This document shows, one piece after another, positions 16,227 to 24,117 of a stretch of 64,000 bases of DNA. How positions within the stretch are numbered: position 1 is the stretch's first letter; every line of letters begins with the position of its first letter. The notes beneath the pieces are model-generated. The model was not told where the DNA came from. It did not search any database and was given only the letters and a program-made list of their open reading frames with translations. Origin of the DNA: Clostridiales bacterium (GTDB taxonomy: Bacteria; Bacillota; Clostridia; Oscillospirales; Oscillospiraceae); NCBI GenBank assembly GCA_022785125.1, contig JALFRA010000020.1:1-64000 (forward strand), read 5' to 3'. The position numbers and the translations under genes are program-made.

Positions 16227-16766
16227 TCAGGCCGGCTTTCTTTCCCGCATGGCCTTGCAATACTGATACACGTACCCTGCCAGCGCCAGCAGCGTCAGTG
16301 CCAGCGCTCCGCCGATCATAGCGGTACGCCCCGCTCTGGGGATGGCGGGGAACAGCATCAGGGCCACGCACACCACAAAGAACACGCCGGTGGACAGCTT
16401 GCCCAGCCAGTTGGAGGGGATCACATCCCCCAGACGGCGATACATGAGATAACCGCCGATGGCCATGCACAGCTCCTTGCAGAAAAACACGATCACCGCC
16501 CACAGGGGGATGATACCGTCCACTGTAATGCAGATAATAACCGTAAAGGTCATCCACTTGTCAGCGGCAGGGTCCAGAATGCGGCCCAGCTTACTGATCT
16601 GGTTAAAGTGGCGGGCGATCCAGCCGTCGGCGATATCGGTCACAAAGGCCACCAGATAGATGAGGGCCGCCCAGGTATGGGCGTCCGGTATGGGCTGGAA
16701 AAACACCACCGCGAACACCGGCACCAGAAACAGCCGGAACAGGGACAGAATATTGGGGACTGTCAT
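16227..16766 (-). CDS. CDP-alcohol phosphatidyltransferase (PgsA paralog)
   Basis: A 179-residue membrane enzyme with the CDP-alcohol transferase signature D-x2-D-G-x2-A-R-x8-G-x3-D-x3-D, here Asp44, Asp47, Gly48, Arg52, Gly61, Asp65 and Asp69, and about five transmembrane helices. Such enzymes swap CMP of CDP-diacylglycerol for an alcohol in phospholipid synthesis. A second, more typical PgsA lies at 47366-47893, so this copy may use another head group or be cardiolipin-related. It sits in a minus-strand run with cvpA and DUF5711. Confidence 0.83.
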   Translation of the reverse strand: MTVPNILSLFRLFLVPVFAVVFFQPIPDAHTWAALIYLVAFVTDIADGWIARHFNQISKLGRILDPAADKWMTFTVIICITVDGIIPLWAVIVFFCKELCMAIGGYLMYRRLGDVIPSNWLGKLSTGVFFVVCVALMLFPAIPRAGRTAMIGGALALTLLALAGYVYQYCKAMRERKPA

Positions 16767-16810
16767 GTCGATTCACCTGAATTTCTCTCTTTTTCTCAGA
16801 TCGCTGCCGA

Positions 16811-17518
16811 TCACACACCGGAAAGCAGGCTCAGGGGGTTGGTGGTCATGAAGAATTTCAGCAGCACCGTGTGCTCCACCGTCTCCGCCGGGATCAGATT
16901 ACCCATGAACTGAATGGCCCAGGCGGCGATAAACAGGATCAGGCAGCCCTGGAGCAGGCCGAATACCGCGCCCAGGGTCTTATTCAGGAAGTGGAGCACC
17001 GGCAGGCGGGCCACCAGGTCCAGGGCCCGGCTTACGATCTTCCACAAAATGAGAATGACCACAAAACCCACCAGGAACAGGATGAGATAGGCCGCCGACT
17101 GGGCGATGGCTGCCGCCACTTTGGCGGCGGCGCTGGCGGCCACCTCGGTCATACCGTTCTCCACCGCCTGGTTGACGCTGTTGATCAGGGGCTCATAGAA
17201 GCCCATGTCACGCAGGGCGTTGAGCACGTCCTGAAGAGGCAGGGTATCCGGGGTGGGTGCTCCCTCCCCTGTCTGGCCGTTCTCCTCCAGGCTGGCCTGG
17301 ATCTGCTGGTCCAGCTGCTCCTCGATGGCGGCGGCAAATTTGGGCTCCAGGGCATCAGCCACCATGGGTGACAGGGTACGGGCCAGCACGCCGGCGCCGC
17401 CGAAGGCGATCAGCACACCGATCAGGCCGCACAGGGACAAAACCAGTCCCCGCTTGATGCCCAGCAGCACAAAAACCGCCAATATTGCCACAACGATCAA
17501 TTCAAATACGATTGCCAT
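16811..17518 (-). CDS. CvpA family membrane protein
   Basis: A 235-residue protein with four predicted membrane helices. The N-terminal pair includes VFVLLGIKRGLVLSLCGLIG, the conserved CvpA GIxRG opening. A soluble loop (about 55-125) is followed by a C-terminal pair with the NKTLGAVFGLLQGCLI block. CvpA proteins are linked to colicin V export in E. coli and to envelope functions more widely; the molecular role is unclear. It lies 15 bp after DUF5711 in the same transcript. Confidence 0.82.
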   Translation of the reverse strand: MAIVFELIVVAILAVFVLLGIKRGLVLSLCGLIGVLIAFGGAGVLARTLSPMVADALEPKFAAAIEEQLDQQIQASLEENGQTGEGAPTPDTLPLQDVLNALRDMGFYEPLINSVNQAVENGMTEVAASAAAKVAAAIAQSAAYLILFLVGFVVILILWKIVSRALDLVARLPVLHFLNKTLGAVFGLLQGCLILFIAAWAIQFMGNLIPAETVEHTVLLKFFMTTNPLSLLSGV

Positions 17519-17533
17519 AGGGTTCCTCCGATT

Positions 17534-18763
17534 TTACTGGGGCAGGTAGACCCGCGCGGTGTCGTTGCCGATGAGCAGCACGCTGCCGTCGGTGCGCTGG
17601 AGCACCTTGCGGGCACTCTGGGTCCCTTCCAGGGAATGATAGACCGACAGATCCTGGTCGTAAATGTTCATCTGATCCGCGGTCAGCAGGCTGATATACC
17701 GCCCGGCCGCCGAGATGGACAGCACCTGCTCGTCCAGAGCCAGGCTTGCCCGGGTCTCTCCCTGGGTGTCCACCACTACCAGCTCAGCAGTGCTGCCCGC
17801 CCGGTACTTGCCCAGCAGCAGAACGGCGGTGCCGTCACCCGCCAGGGAAAAGCCCTTCAGGTAGCGGTCGGAATAGGAATAGCTGCCCGTCAGGGCGGCG
17901 GAATCGTCCAGATGATAGACCTCGTCCTCACCCAGGGCCCAAATTCCGCTGCTGTCCCAGGTCATGTCCAGGATCACCTGGCCGCCCACTGTACCGGTGG
18001 CCTGGGGGGATGCGTCGGAAGCGGCGCCCGCAGTGGGATAGAGTTCCACCTGACTGGTGAAGGTACCGTCGGTGAGACCCATGGTGAGCACCGCCACCGT
18101 GCTGTTGTCCGGCGACAGGGCGGCATCCATGATAAAACGGCTGGACAGGCTCACCTGCATCTGGGGCTGGAACTGGCTGTCGTACACCGTGACCACGCCC
18201 TTATAGCCGCTCTCCTGGGTCACCGTCACCATCCAGCCCTTTCCGTTCACGTCGGCGGAAAGCACCTTCTCATCCTCCGCCAGCTCCAGGCCGAAGGCCT
18301 CCTCCCGGTTCCGGCAGGCCAGCAGGGTCTGTCCCCCGGCGTCGTAGGCCAGAGCGGTGGACCCGGCGGCCACCGCCACCGGATGCTCCATGGCAACGGT
18401 ACGGTTCACATATACCTGGCCGCTGGCCGAATAGAGCCGCACGCCGGTTGTGGAACACACCAGCAGGTCGCCGTCCAGGCTGGCAAAGGTGCTCGTACTG
18501 TCCCCGTCGAAGGGGAAGGACTCAGCCTGGCCTCCGTCTCCCCGCTCCAGATCCCGGTAGGTGAACCACCGCTTGATGAAGTCAAAATTCAGTTTATCAT
18601 AGTTGACGATGAGGAAGATGGCGCCCAGCACCATGACCACCGTGAGCAGAAAGGCCAGCAGCCGCAGCACCACATTGGGCCGCTTCTCCTCCTTACGGGA
18701 GGGATTGGCGTCCTTGTCCTCGTTCAGTCTATGCGCCTTCTTGGAAATTATGTGGCGAGGCAT
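17534..18763 (-). CDS. DUF5711 family membrane-anchored beta-propeller-like protein
   Basis: A 409-residue protein. A basic N-terminus (KEEKRPNVVLRLL) leads into one transmembrane helix (about 31-53), then an extracytoplasmic region of repeated short strand blades (for example DGDLLVCSTTGVRLYSASG and SRFIMDAALSPDNSTVAVL), as in WD40/PQQ-like propellers. DUF5711 proteins are found in Clostridia, often next to cvpA, and have no established function. Its ATG overlaps the truA stop as TAATG, so it is translationally coupled to truA. Confidence 0.8.
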   Translation of the reverse strand: MPRHIISKKAHRLNEDKDANPSRKEEKRPNVVLRLLAFLLTVVMVLGAIFLIVNYDKLNFDFIKRWFTYRDLERGDGGQAESFPFDGDSTSTFASLDGDLLVCSTTGVRLYSASGQVYVNRTVAMEHPVAVAAGSTALAYDAGGQTLLACRNREEAFGLELAEDEKVLSADVNGKGWMVTVTQESGYKGVVTVYDSQFQPQMQVSLSSRFIMDAALSPDNSTVAVLTMGLTDGTFTSQVELYPTAGAASDASPQATGTVGGQVILDMTWDSSGIWALGEDEVYHLDDSAALTGSYSYSDRYLKGFSLAGDGTAVLLLGKYRAGSTAELVVVDTQGETRASLALDEQVLSISAAGRYISLLTADQMNIYDQDLSVYHSLEGTQSARKVLQRTDGSVLLIGNDTARVYLPQ

Positions 18764-19512
18764 TACAACACATCCTCATGGTACCATAGCTTTGTCATGT
18801 ACAGGCCGCCGGCGGGTACCGTGGGGCCTGCGGCGGTACGATTCCTGCCCTCCAGAATGGCGGGCACGTCGTCGGGAGAGAACTTGCCCTCGGCGGCATA
18901 GACACAGGTGCCCACCATGGCCCGCACCATGTTGTACAGGAAACCGTCGGCACACACCTTACATTCGATCATCAGACCGCTGCGGGTGATATTGAAGTAG
19001 TGGACCGTCCGCACAGTGGTGCGGGTCTCGGTGCCCACACTGCGGACGGCGGCAAAGTCGTGAGTACCCACAAAGTGGGAGGCCGCCCGCCCCATGATCC
19101 CCTCGTCCAGGTGCTTGGGGTAGAACCAGGCCCGGTCCACATAGAAGGCATTGCGGATATGGGAGTTGTAGATCCGGTAGGTGTATTCCTTTTTCACACA
19201 GGAGCCAATGGCGTTGAACTCCTCCGGCACCTCGGTGGCCTTCACCACCACGATGTCGTCGGGCAGCCGGGTATTCACCGCCAGGGGCAGCCGGTCGCAG
19301 GGAATGCGGGAGGTGGTGCGGAAGTTGGCCACATAGGTCTCTGCGTGGACCCCGGCGTCGGTGCGGCCCGCGCCGGTACACTTCACCGGATGGCCCACCA
19401 CCGTGGCCAGGGCCTTCTCCAGAGTCTCGGCCACGGTGACGGCGTTCTTCTGAACCTGCCAGCCGTGGTAGGCCGTGCCCACATACATCAATCTTAACGC
19501 AATATTTCTCAT
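18763..19512 (-). CDS. truA: tRNA pseudouridine(38-40) synthase TruA
   Basis: A 249-residue enzyme making pseudouridine in the anticodon arm. Catalytic Asp52 lies in GAGRTDAGVHA, the opening is LRLMYVGTAYHGWQVQ, and the C-terminal GFLYNMVRAMVGT helix is present. The frame is open 60 codons upstream, but the start at 19512 has AAGGA 4-5 nt upstream and matches the family length. It follows ecfT as in many Firmicutes. Confidence 0.93.
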   Translation of the reverse strand: MRNIALRLMYVGTAYHGWQVQKNAVTVAETLEKALATVVGHPVKCTGAGRTDAGVHAETYVANFRTTSRIPCDRLPLAVNTRLPDDIVVVKATEVPEEFNAIGSCVKKEYTYRIYNSHIRNAFYVDRAWFYPKHLDEGIMGRAASHFVGTHDFAAVRSVGTETRTTVRTVHYFNITRSGLMIECKVCADGFLYNMVRAMVGTCVYAAEGKFSPDDVPAILEGRNRTAAGPTVPAGGLYMTKLWYHEDVL

Positions 19513-19556
19513 AAGTCCTTCAGTAAATCTTAAATTTTGGTAAAAATTGTGGTGCC

Positions 19557-20369
19557 TCACCAACCGTAGTGGGCCAGTACGCCGATACCCACACACAGGG
19601 CCACCGACAGCAGCAGGGCAAGAATGTCCACGCCCTTCATCTTCAGCTGGCGCAGGCGGGTGCGTCCGCTGCCGCCGTGGTAGCACCGGCACTCCATGGC
19701 CACCGCCAGCTCGTCGGCCCGGCGGAAGGCGGAAATGAACAGGGGCACCAGCAGAGGCACCAGGGCGCGGGCCTTGCGGATCAGGTTGCCGCTGTCGAAA
19801 TCGGCGCCTCTGGCCTTCTGAGCAGACATGATCTTGTCGGTCTCCTCAATGAGGGTGGGGATGAACCGCAGAGCGATGGACATCATCATGGCCAGTTCAT
19901 GGATGGGCACCCGGATCACCTTCAGGGGGCTGAGCAGCTTCTCCAGGCCGTCGGTGAGCATAATGGGCGAGGTGGTGTAGGTCAGCAGGAAGGTGCAGGT
20001 GATGAGCATCATGATCCGCAGGATCATGAACACCGCCGCCCGGATGCCCTCGGCGTAGATGGTAAACACCCACCAGGACACCAGTGGTTCTCCCTGACCG
20101 GGGGTAAAGAACAGGTTCAGAATGGCGGTGATCAGGATAATGATGAAGATGGGCTTCATGCCCCGCAGAATGCTCTTGAGCCCCACCTTGGAAATGGCGA
20201 TGAGGGCGGCCAGCAGCACCAGCAAAATGGCGTAGGTCACCACATTGGCGGCCAGGAACAGGGCCACGATATAGGCGATGGTTCCGATCAGCTTGGTACG
20301 GGGGTCCAGCCGGTGGATGATGGTCTTGCCGGGGAAATACTGTCCCAGAGTGATGTCTTTCAGGGCCAT
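19557..20369 (-). CDS. ecfT: ECF transporter transmembrane subunit EcfT
   Basis: A 270-residue membrane protein of the energy-coupling factor module. The N-terminus has HRLDPRTKL, several hydrophobic helices follow, and the two coupling motifs contact the ATPases: ARGADFDSGN in the first coupling region, and the FISAFRRADELAVAMECRCY block of the second. It joins EcfA1, EcfA2 and exchangeable S components to import vitamins, such as the S component at 43639. It starts 1 bp after the ecfA2 stop. Confidence 0.92.
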   Translation of the reverse strand: MALKDITLGQYFPGKTIIHRLDPRTKLIGTIAYIVALFLAANVVTYAILLVLLAALIAISKVGLKSILRGMKPIFIIILITAILNLFFTPGQGEPLVSWWVFTIYAEGIRAAVFMILRIMMLITCTFLLTYTTSPIMLTDGLEKLLSPLKVIRVPIHELAMMMSIALRFIPTLIEETDKIMSAQKARGADFDSGNLIRKARALVPLLVPLFISAFRRADELAVAMECRCYHGGSGRTRLRQLKMKGVDILALLLSVALCVGIGVLAHYGW

Positions 20370-20370
20370 C

Positions 20371-21237
20371 TTATTCCCCCTCCTTTCGGGCCATCGCCGC
20401 CAGAATGGCGTCTCTGGCCTGTTGGATGGTATACACCGAGGGGTCGATGTCCACTCCCATGGCACGCAGCCGGTGGAACACCCGGGTCATGGCGGGCACG
20501 CCCAGCCCCATGCGCTCCAGCTCGTCCCCGTGGGCAAATACCTCCCGGGGAGCGCCGGAGAAGGGGATCCTGCCGTCGTTGACCACTACGATGCGGTCCA
20601 CCGTCCGGGCCATCTCCTCCATGGAGTGGGAGACGATGATGATGGTGGCGTTCTTGGCCACATGGTAGTCGTGGATGTTGCCCAGAATGGACTCCACGCC
20701 CACCGGGTCCAGACCGGCGGTGGGCTCGTCCAAAATAAGCACCGAGGGCTCCATGGCAATGACGCCGGCAATGGCAACCCGGCGCTTCTGACCGCCGGAG
20801 AGCTCAAAGGGGGACTTCTCCAGAGTCTCCTCCTTCAGGCCCACAAACTGGGCGGCCTGCCGCACCCGGCGGTCGATCTCGTCGGGCTCCAGCCCCATGT
20901 TGCCGGGGCCGAAGGCGATATCCTTATAAACGGTCTCCTCAAAGAGCTGATACTCGGGGTACTGGAACACCAGTCCCACCTGAAAGCGGGTCTGGCGGGT
21001 ACGCTCCTTGCTCTCCCAGATGTCCTTGCCCTCAAAGAGCACTCTGCCCGAGGTGGGCTTTAACAGGCCGTTGAGGTGCTGGATCAGGGTGGATTTGCCC
21101 GAGCCGGTGTGACCAATGATGCCCAGGTACTCCCCGCGGTAGGCGGTGAAGTCCACATCCACCAGGGCCCCGTGTTCAAAGGGGGTGCCGGCGGAATAGA
21201 TATGACTCAGGCGCTCCGTCTGAATAATCGGTTCCAA
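20371..21237 (-). CDS. ecfA2: ECF transporter ATPase EcfA2
   Basis: A 288-residue ABC ATPase. Walker A is GHTGSGKST (42-50), the Q-loop lies in VFQYPEYQLFEETV, the signature is ELSGGQKRR, Walker B is VLILDEPTAGLDP, and the switch His follows in IIVSHSMEEM. It hydrolyses ATP to drive vitamin uptake as a heterodimer with EcfA1. The start is TTG at 21237 with AAAGGA about 10 nt upstream. A MITE now separates it from ecfA1, where these genes are usually nearly adjacent. Confidence 0.92.
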   Translation of the reverse strand: MEPIIQTERLSHIYSAGTPFEHGALVDVDFTAYRGEYLGIIGHTGSGKSTLIQHLNGLLKPTSGRVLFEGKDIWESKERTRQTRFQVGLVFQYPEYQLFEETVYKDIAFGPGNMGLEPDEIDRRVRQAAQFVGLKEETLEKSPFELSGGQKRRVAIAGVIAMEPSVLILDEPTAGLDPVGVESILGNIHDYHVAKNATIIIVSHSMEEMARTVDRIVVVNDGRIPFSGAPREVFAHGDELERMGLGVPAMTRVFHRLRAMGVDIDPSVYTIQQARDAILAAMARKEGE

Positions 21238-21274
21238 TTTGCTTCAGTCCTTTATCACAATGGTGCATTCCTCT

Positions 21275-21438
21275 TAGGGTGCATCTGATAAGTCGGGGTG
21301 CCCGAAATTTCAAGCAAAAATTTTGTCAGGCAACGAACTTTTATGCAGGAATCCTGGGCGGATTTCAAATAAAAATTCGGAAGCATGGCGAAATTTGGGC
21401 TGAAAGAGCGGGTGCCAAGACTTTTCAGATACACCCTA
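21275..21438. mobile_element. 164-bp MITE between ecfA1 and ecfA2
   Basis: It begins TAGGGTGCATCTGATAAGTC and ends in the near-exact reverse complement (GACTTTTCAGATACACCCTA), 18 of 20 matching, with weaker complementarity further in. TA at each end fits a TA target duplication, as left by IS630/Tc1-type transposases. It encodes no protein. Its right end supplies the TAG stop codon of ecfA1. Confidence 0.72.
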
Positions 21439-22296
21439 CAAGGTAACGCCCTGGTTCAGCAGCTGATACAATTCCTGGGCGCACGCCTCGTCGCTGAGGG
21501 CGTCCAGGGAGACGTCCGCCCCTGCCTTCCGCAGTTCCCACAGAAGCTCGGTGGTCTCGGGTACGGTGAGGCCCACTTCCTTCAGCGCCTCCACCTGCTG
21601 GAATACCTCCCGGGGGGCGCCGTCGGCAATGACCTTGCCCCGGGCCATGACCACCAGACGGTCGGCCTGAGCGGCTTCGTCCATGTGGTGGGTGATGAGC
21701 ACCACCGTCACCCGGTCGGTGCGGTTAAGTTCCTTGATCGTCTTCAAGACCTCCGCCCGACCGATGGGGTCCAGCATGGCAGTGGGCTCGTCCAGCACGA
21801 TGCACCGGGGCTGCATGGCGATGACGCCGGCAATGGCCACCCGCTGCTTCTGGCCGCCGGAGAGCAGATGGGGGGCGTGCTCCCGGTATTCATACATCCC
21901 CACCGCCTTCAGGGCGTCGTCCACCCGGCGGCGGATCTCCTCCGGGGGTACTCCCAGGTTCTCCGGAGCGAAGGCCACGTCCTCCTCCACCACGTTGGCA
22001 ACGATCTGGTTGTCCGGGTTCTGGAACACCATGCCCACGGTGCGCCGGATGCCCAGCAGCTTGGCCTCATCGGCGGTGTCGATCCCGTCCACATACACCT
22101 TGCCGCCGGAGGGCAGCAAAATGGCGTTCAGGTGCTTGGCCAGGGTGGATTTCCCCGAACCGTTATGGCCCAGCACCGCCACGAAGGTACCCTCCTGGAT
22201 CTGGAGGTCCACCCCGTCCAGCACCACCGGAGAGGGGCCTTCCCCATCGTCATAGCGGAAGTGCAGATCCTTTGTCTCAAGAATGGTCTGTCCCAT
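21436..22296 (-). CDS. ecfA1: ECF transporter ATPase EcfA1
   Basis: A 286-residue ABC ATPase. Walker A is GHNGSGKS (43-50), the Q-loop segment [11 protein letters not shown] is typical of EcfA1, the signature is LLSGGQKQR, Walker B is [13 protein letters not shown], and the switch His lies in LITHHMDEA. It is the partner of EcfA2. The reading frame ends at a TAG created by the MITE terminal repeat, so the last residues may differ from the ancestral protein. AAAGGAGAG precedes the ATG. The methyltransferase gene lies 12 bp upstream in the same direction. Confidence 0.92.
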   Translation of the reverse strand: MGQTILETKDLHFRYDDGEGPSPVVLDGVDLQIQEGTFVAVLGHNGSGKSTLAKHLNAILLPSGGKVYVDGIDTADEAKLLGIRRTVGMVFQNPDNQIVANVVEEDVAFAPENLGVPPEEIRRRVDDALKAVGMYEYREHAPHLLSGGQKQRVAIAGVIAMQPRCIVLDEPTAMLDPIGRAEVLKTIKELNRTDRVTVVLITHHMDEAAQADRLVVMARGKVIADGAPREVFQQVEALKEVGLTVPETTELLWELRKAGADVSLDALSDEACAQELYQLLNQGVTL

Positions 22297-22308
22297 AGTC
22301 TCTCCTTT

Positions 22309-23172
22309 TTAGTCGCACAGCCAGCGGCCGGTAGCGCCGCAGGGCAGCGCCAGGCCGGTGGCAGTCACCCGCAGGCCCAGTTCCTGGCTGTCGGTATGGC
22401 CGCCGTGCTTCCGGGCCACCAGGGTCTCCAGCAGATAGGTGAGCACCGAGGGAGCCAGGCCGGTGGTGTAGGAGTTGATGAGGAAGAACAGAGGGTTGTC
22501 CGACAGCACCCCGGTCACCAGCTCCACAAAGGGGAACAGGTTCTCCTCCAGCTTCCAGATCTCGCCGGAGGGGCCCCGTCCATAGGAGGGCGGGTCCATA
22601 ATGACAGCGTCATACTTCCGTCCCCGGCGGATCTCCCGCTCCACAAACTTGCCGCAGTCGTCCACGATCCAGCGGATGGGCGCGTCGCCCAGGCCGGAGG
22701 AAGCGGCATTCTCCCGGGCCCAGCTTACCATGCCACGGGCGGCGTCCACATGGCACACGCTGGCCCCCGCCGCGGCGCAGGCCACGGTGGCTCCGCCGGT
22801 GTAGGCAAACAGGTTGAGCACGCTGATGGGCCGGCCGGCGGAACGGATACGCTCCATGGCAAAGTCCCAGTTGGCGGCCTGCTCAGGGAACAGGCCGGTG
22901 TGCTTGAAGTTCATGGGCTTGATGTTAAAGGTAAGCTCCTGATAGCCCAGCGTCCACCGCTCGGGCAGGGCCTTTTTCACCCAGCGCCCGCCGCCGGTGG
23001 AGGAGCGCTGATACCGGGCGTCATACCGGTTCCAGCCGGGATGACGCCCCTCAGGGCGCCAAATAGCCTGGGGGTCGGGCCGCACTAGGGTAAACTTACC
23101 CCAGCGCTCCAGCCGCTCTCCCCCGCCGCAGTCCAGCAGTTCATAGTCTTTCCATCCGTCAGAGACCCACAT
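22309..23172 (-). CDS. Class I SAM-dependent methyltransferase, RlmI/YccW-like
   Basis: A 287-residue enzyme with a Rossmann SAM fold. ISVLNLFAYTGGATVAC is motif I (near 115-131), VCHVDAARGMVSWA binds the ribose, and VIMDPPSYGRGP is the catalytic DPPSY motif of 23S rRNA cytosine methyltransferases related to RlmI. The usual N-terminal PUA domain is absent. The start at 23172 is chosen because GGGAGG lies 6 nt upstream; earlier ATGs lack a site. It is the first gene of the ecf-truA run, but its target is not known. Confidence 0.82.
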   Translation of the reverse strand: MWVSDGWKDYELLDCGGGERLERWGKFTLVRPDPQAIWRPEGRHPGWNRYDARYQRSSTGGGRWVKKALPERWTLGYQELTFNIKPMNFKHTGLFPEQAANWDFAMERIRSAGRPISVLNLFAYTGGATVACAAAGASVCHVDAARGMVSWARENAASSGLGDAPIRWIVDDCGKFVEREIRRGRKYDAVIMDPPSYGRGPSGEIWKLEENLFPFVELVTGVLSDNPLFFLINSYTTGLAPSVLTYLLETLVARKHGGHTDSQELGLRVTATGLALPCGATGRWLCD

Positions 23173-23250
23173 AGTCATCCTCCCGGTCATTGTTGTCATA
23201 ATCATCCTATTATATCATTGTGGTACAGTTGAGTCAACGAAAAGAGCGGA

Positions 23251-23279
23251 TTGTGTTATGGAGAAAACTGTGATAAAAT
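23251..23279 (+). promoter_or_regulatory. Promoter of the DivIVA-like gene
   Basis: TTGTGT (23251-23256) and TAAAAT (23274-23279) have a 17-nt spacer, 33 bp before the start codon. It diverges from the methyltransferase gene. Confidence 0.5.
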
Positions 23280-23311
23280 AGGAGATGATTTTGTGGAAAC
23301 GAGGTGTCCCT

Positions 23312-24007
23312 ATGAGCGCCACTGAGCTTCAGTTTCGTACCGCCACCTTCGGCGGCTTTCAGAAGCAGGATGTGTTGAGTTATATTGAATCCTCCAACCA
23401 GGCCCACGTGGAAAAGCTGGCCCAGCTCCAGCGGGAGTGGGAGGATCTGGCGGCCGAGAAGGAGTCGTTGGCGGCCCAGGCCGGGCAAGCCAAGGAGCAG
23501 GCCGAAACGCTGGCCAAGGAAAAGGAGTCTCTGACCGCCCGGCTGGATGAGGCTCGCAAGGAGGCGGAGGCGCTGCGCGCCCAGCTGGACCAGGCCCGCA
23601 GGGAGGCGGAAGAGACCGCCGCCCGGCTGGCCGACGCCAACGCCCGGCTGACCCAGGCCGAGCCCGACGCCGCCGCCTATCAGCAGGTAAAGGACCGCAC
23701 CGCCGGCATCGAGCTGGAGGCCCACTGCCGGGCCCAGGAGATCCAGCGGGAGGCGGAGGAGAAGGTCCGCCGGGCCCACACCGAGGTGGAGCAGTGGCTC
23801 CACAAGGTGCAGGCAGGCTACGATCTGCTGCGCTCTGACATGGACGGGGCCATCTCCCGCACCGGTCAGGAGCTGGACAAGCTGCGTCAGATGCTGGAGC
23901 AGCTCTCCTCCAACTTCAGCAGTCAGGACGAGCACCTGCGCAAGCTGGCTCAGGACTGCGCGGATCAATTCGCGCCCCCCGCGCCCCTGCCCCTGGATGA
24001 GAAATAA
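23312..24007 (+). CDS. DivIVA domain coiled-coil protein
   Basis: A 231-residue protein. The first 30 residues resemble the DivIVA membrane-binding head ([21 protein letters not shown], quoted as two halves FRTATFGGF and [10 protein letters not shown]). Residues 30-150 are continuous heptad coiled coil rich in Ala, Glu, Arg and Gln, then a second helical block (150-215) and an acidic proline-rich tail. DivIVA-type proteins mark curved membrane at poles or septa and recruit partners. The ATG at 23312 is preferred, with GAGGTG 5 nt upstream. Confidence 0.78.
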   Translation: MSATELQFRTATFGGFQKQDVLSYIESSNQAHVEKLAQLQREWEDLAAEKESLAAQAGQAKEQAETLAKEKESLTARLDEARKEAEALRAQLDQARREAEETAARLADANARLTQAEPDAAAYQQVKDRTAGIELEAHCRAQEIQREAEEKVRRAHTEVEQWLHKVQAGYDLLRSDMDGAISRTGQELDKLRQMLEQLSSNFSSQDEHLRKLAQDCADQFAPPAPLPLDEK

Positions 24008-24117
24008 GAACCCCGCCGCACGGGCATGGGAGAGGGAGCCGGAAGGTCCCCTCTCTTCTGCTGTTGCCCTGCCGCCCGCCGGCGTCATTCTGTAGTTTGT
24101 GGAAGGAGTGCATCCCT

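Noticed and set aside
16227-16766. Naming this CDP-alcohol transferase pgsA
   Set aside because: A second enzyme at 47366-47893 has the canonical N-terminus and the rimO-pgsA-recA context, so the symbol was given there.
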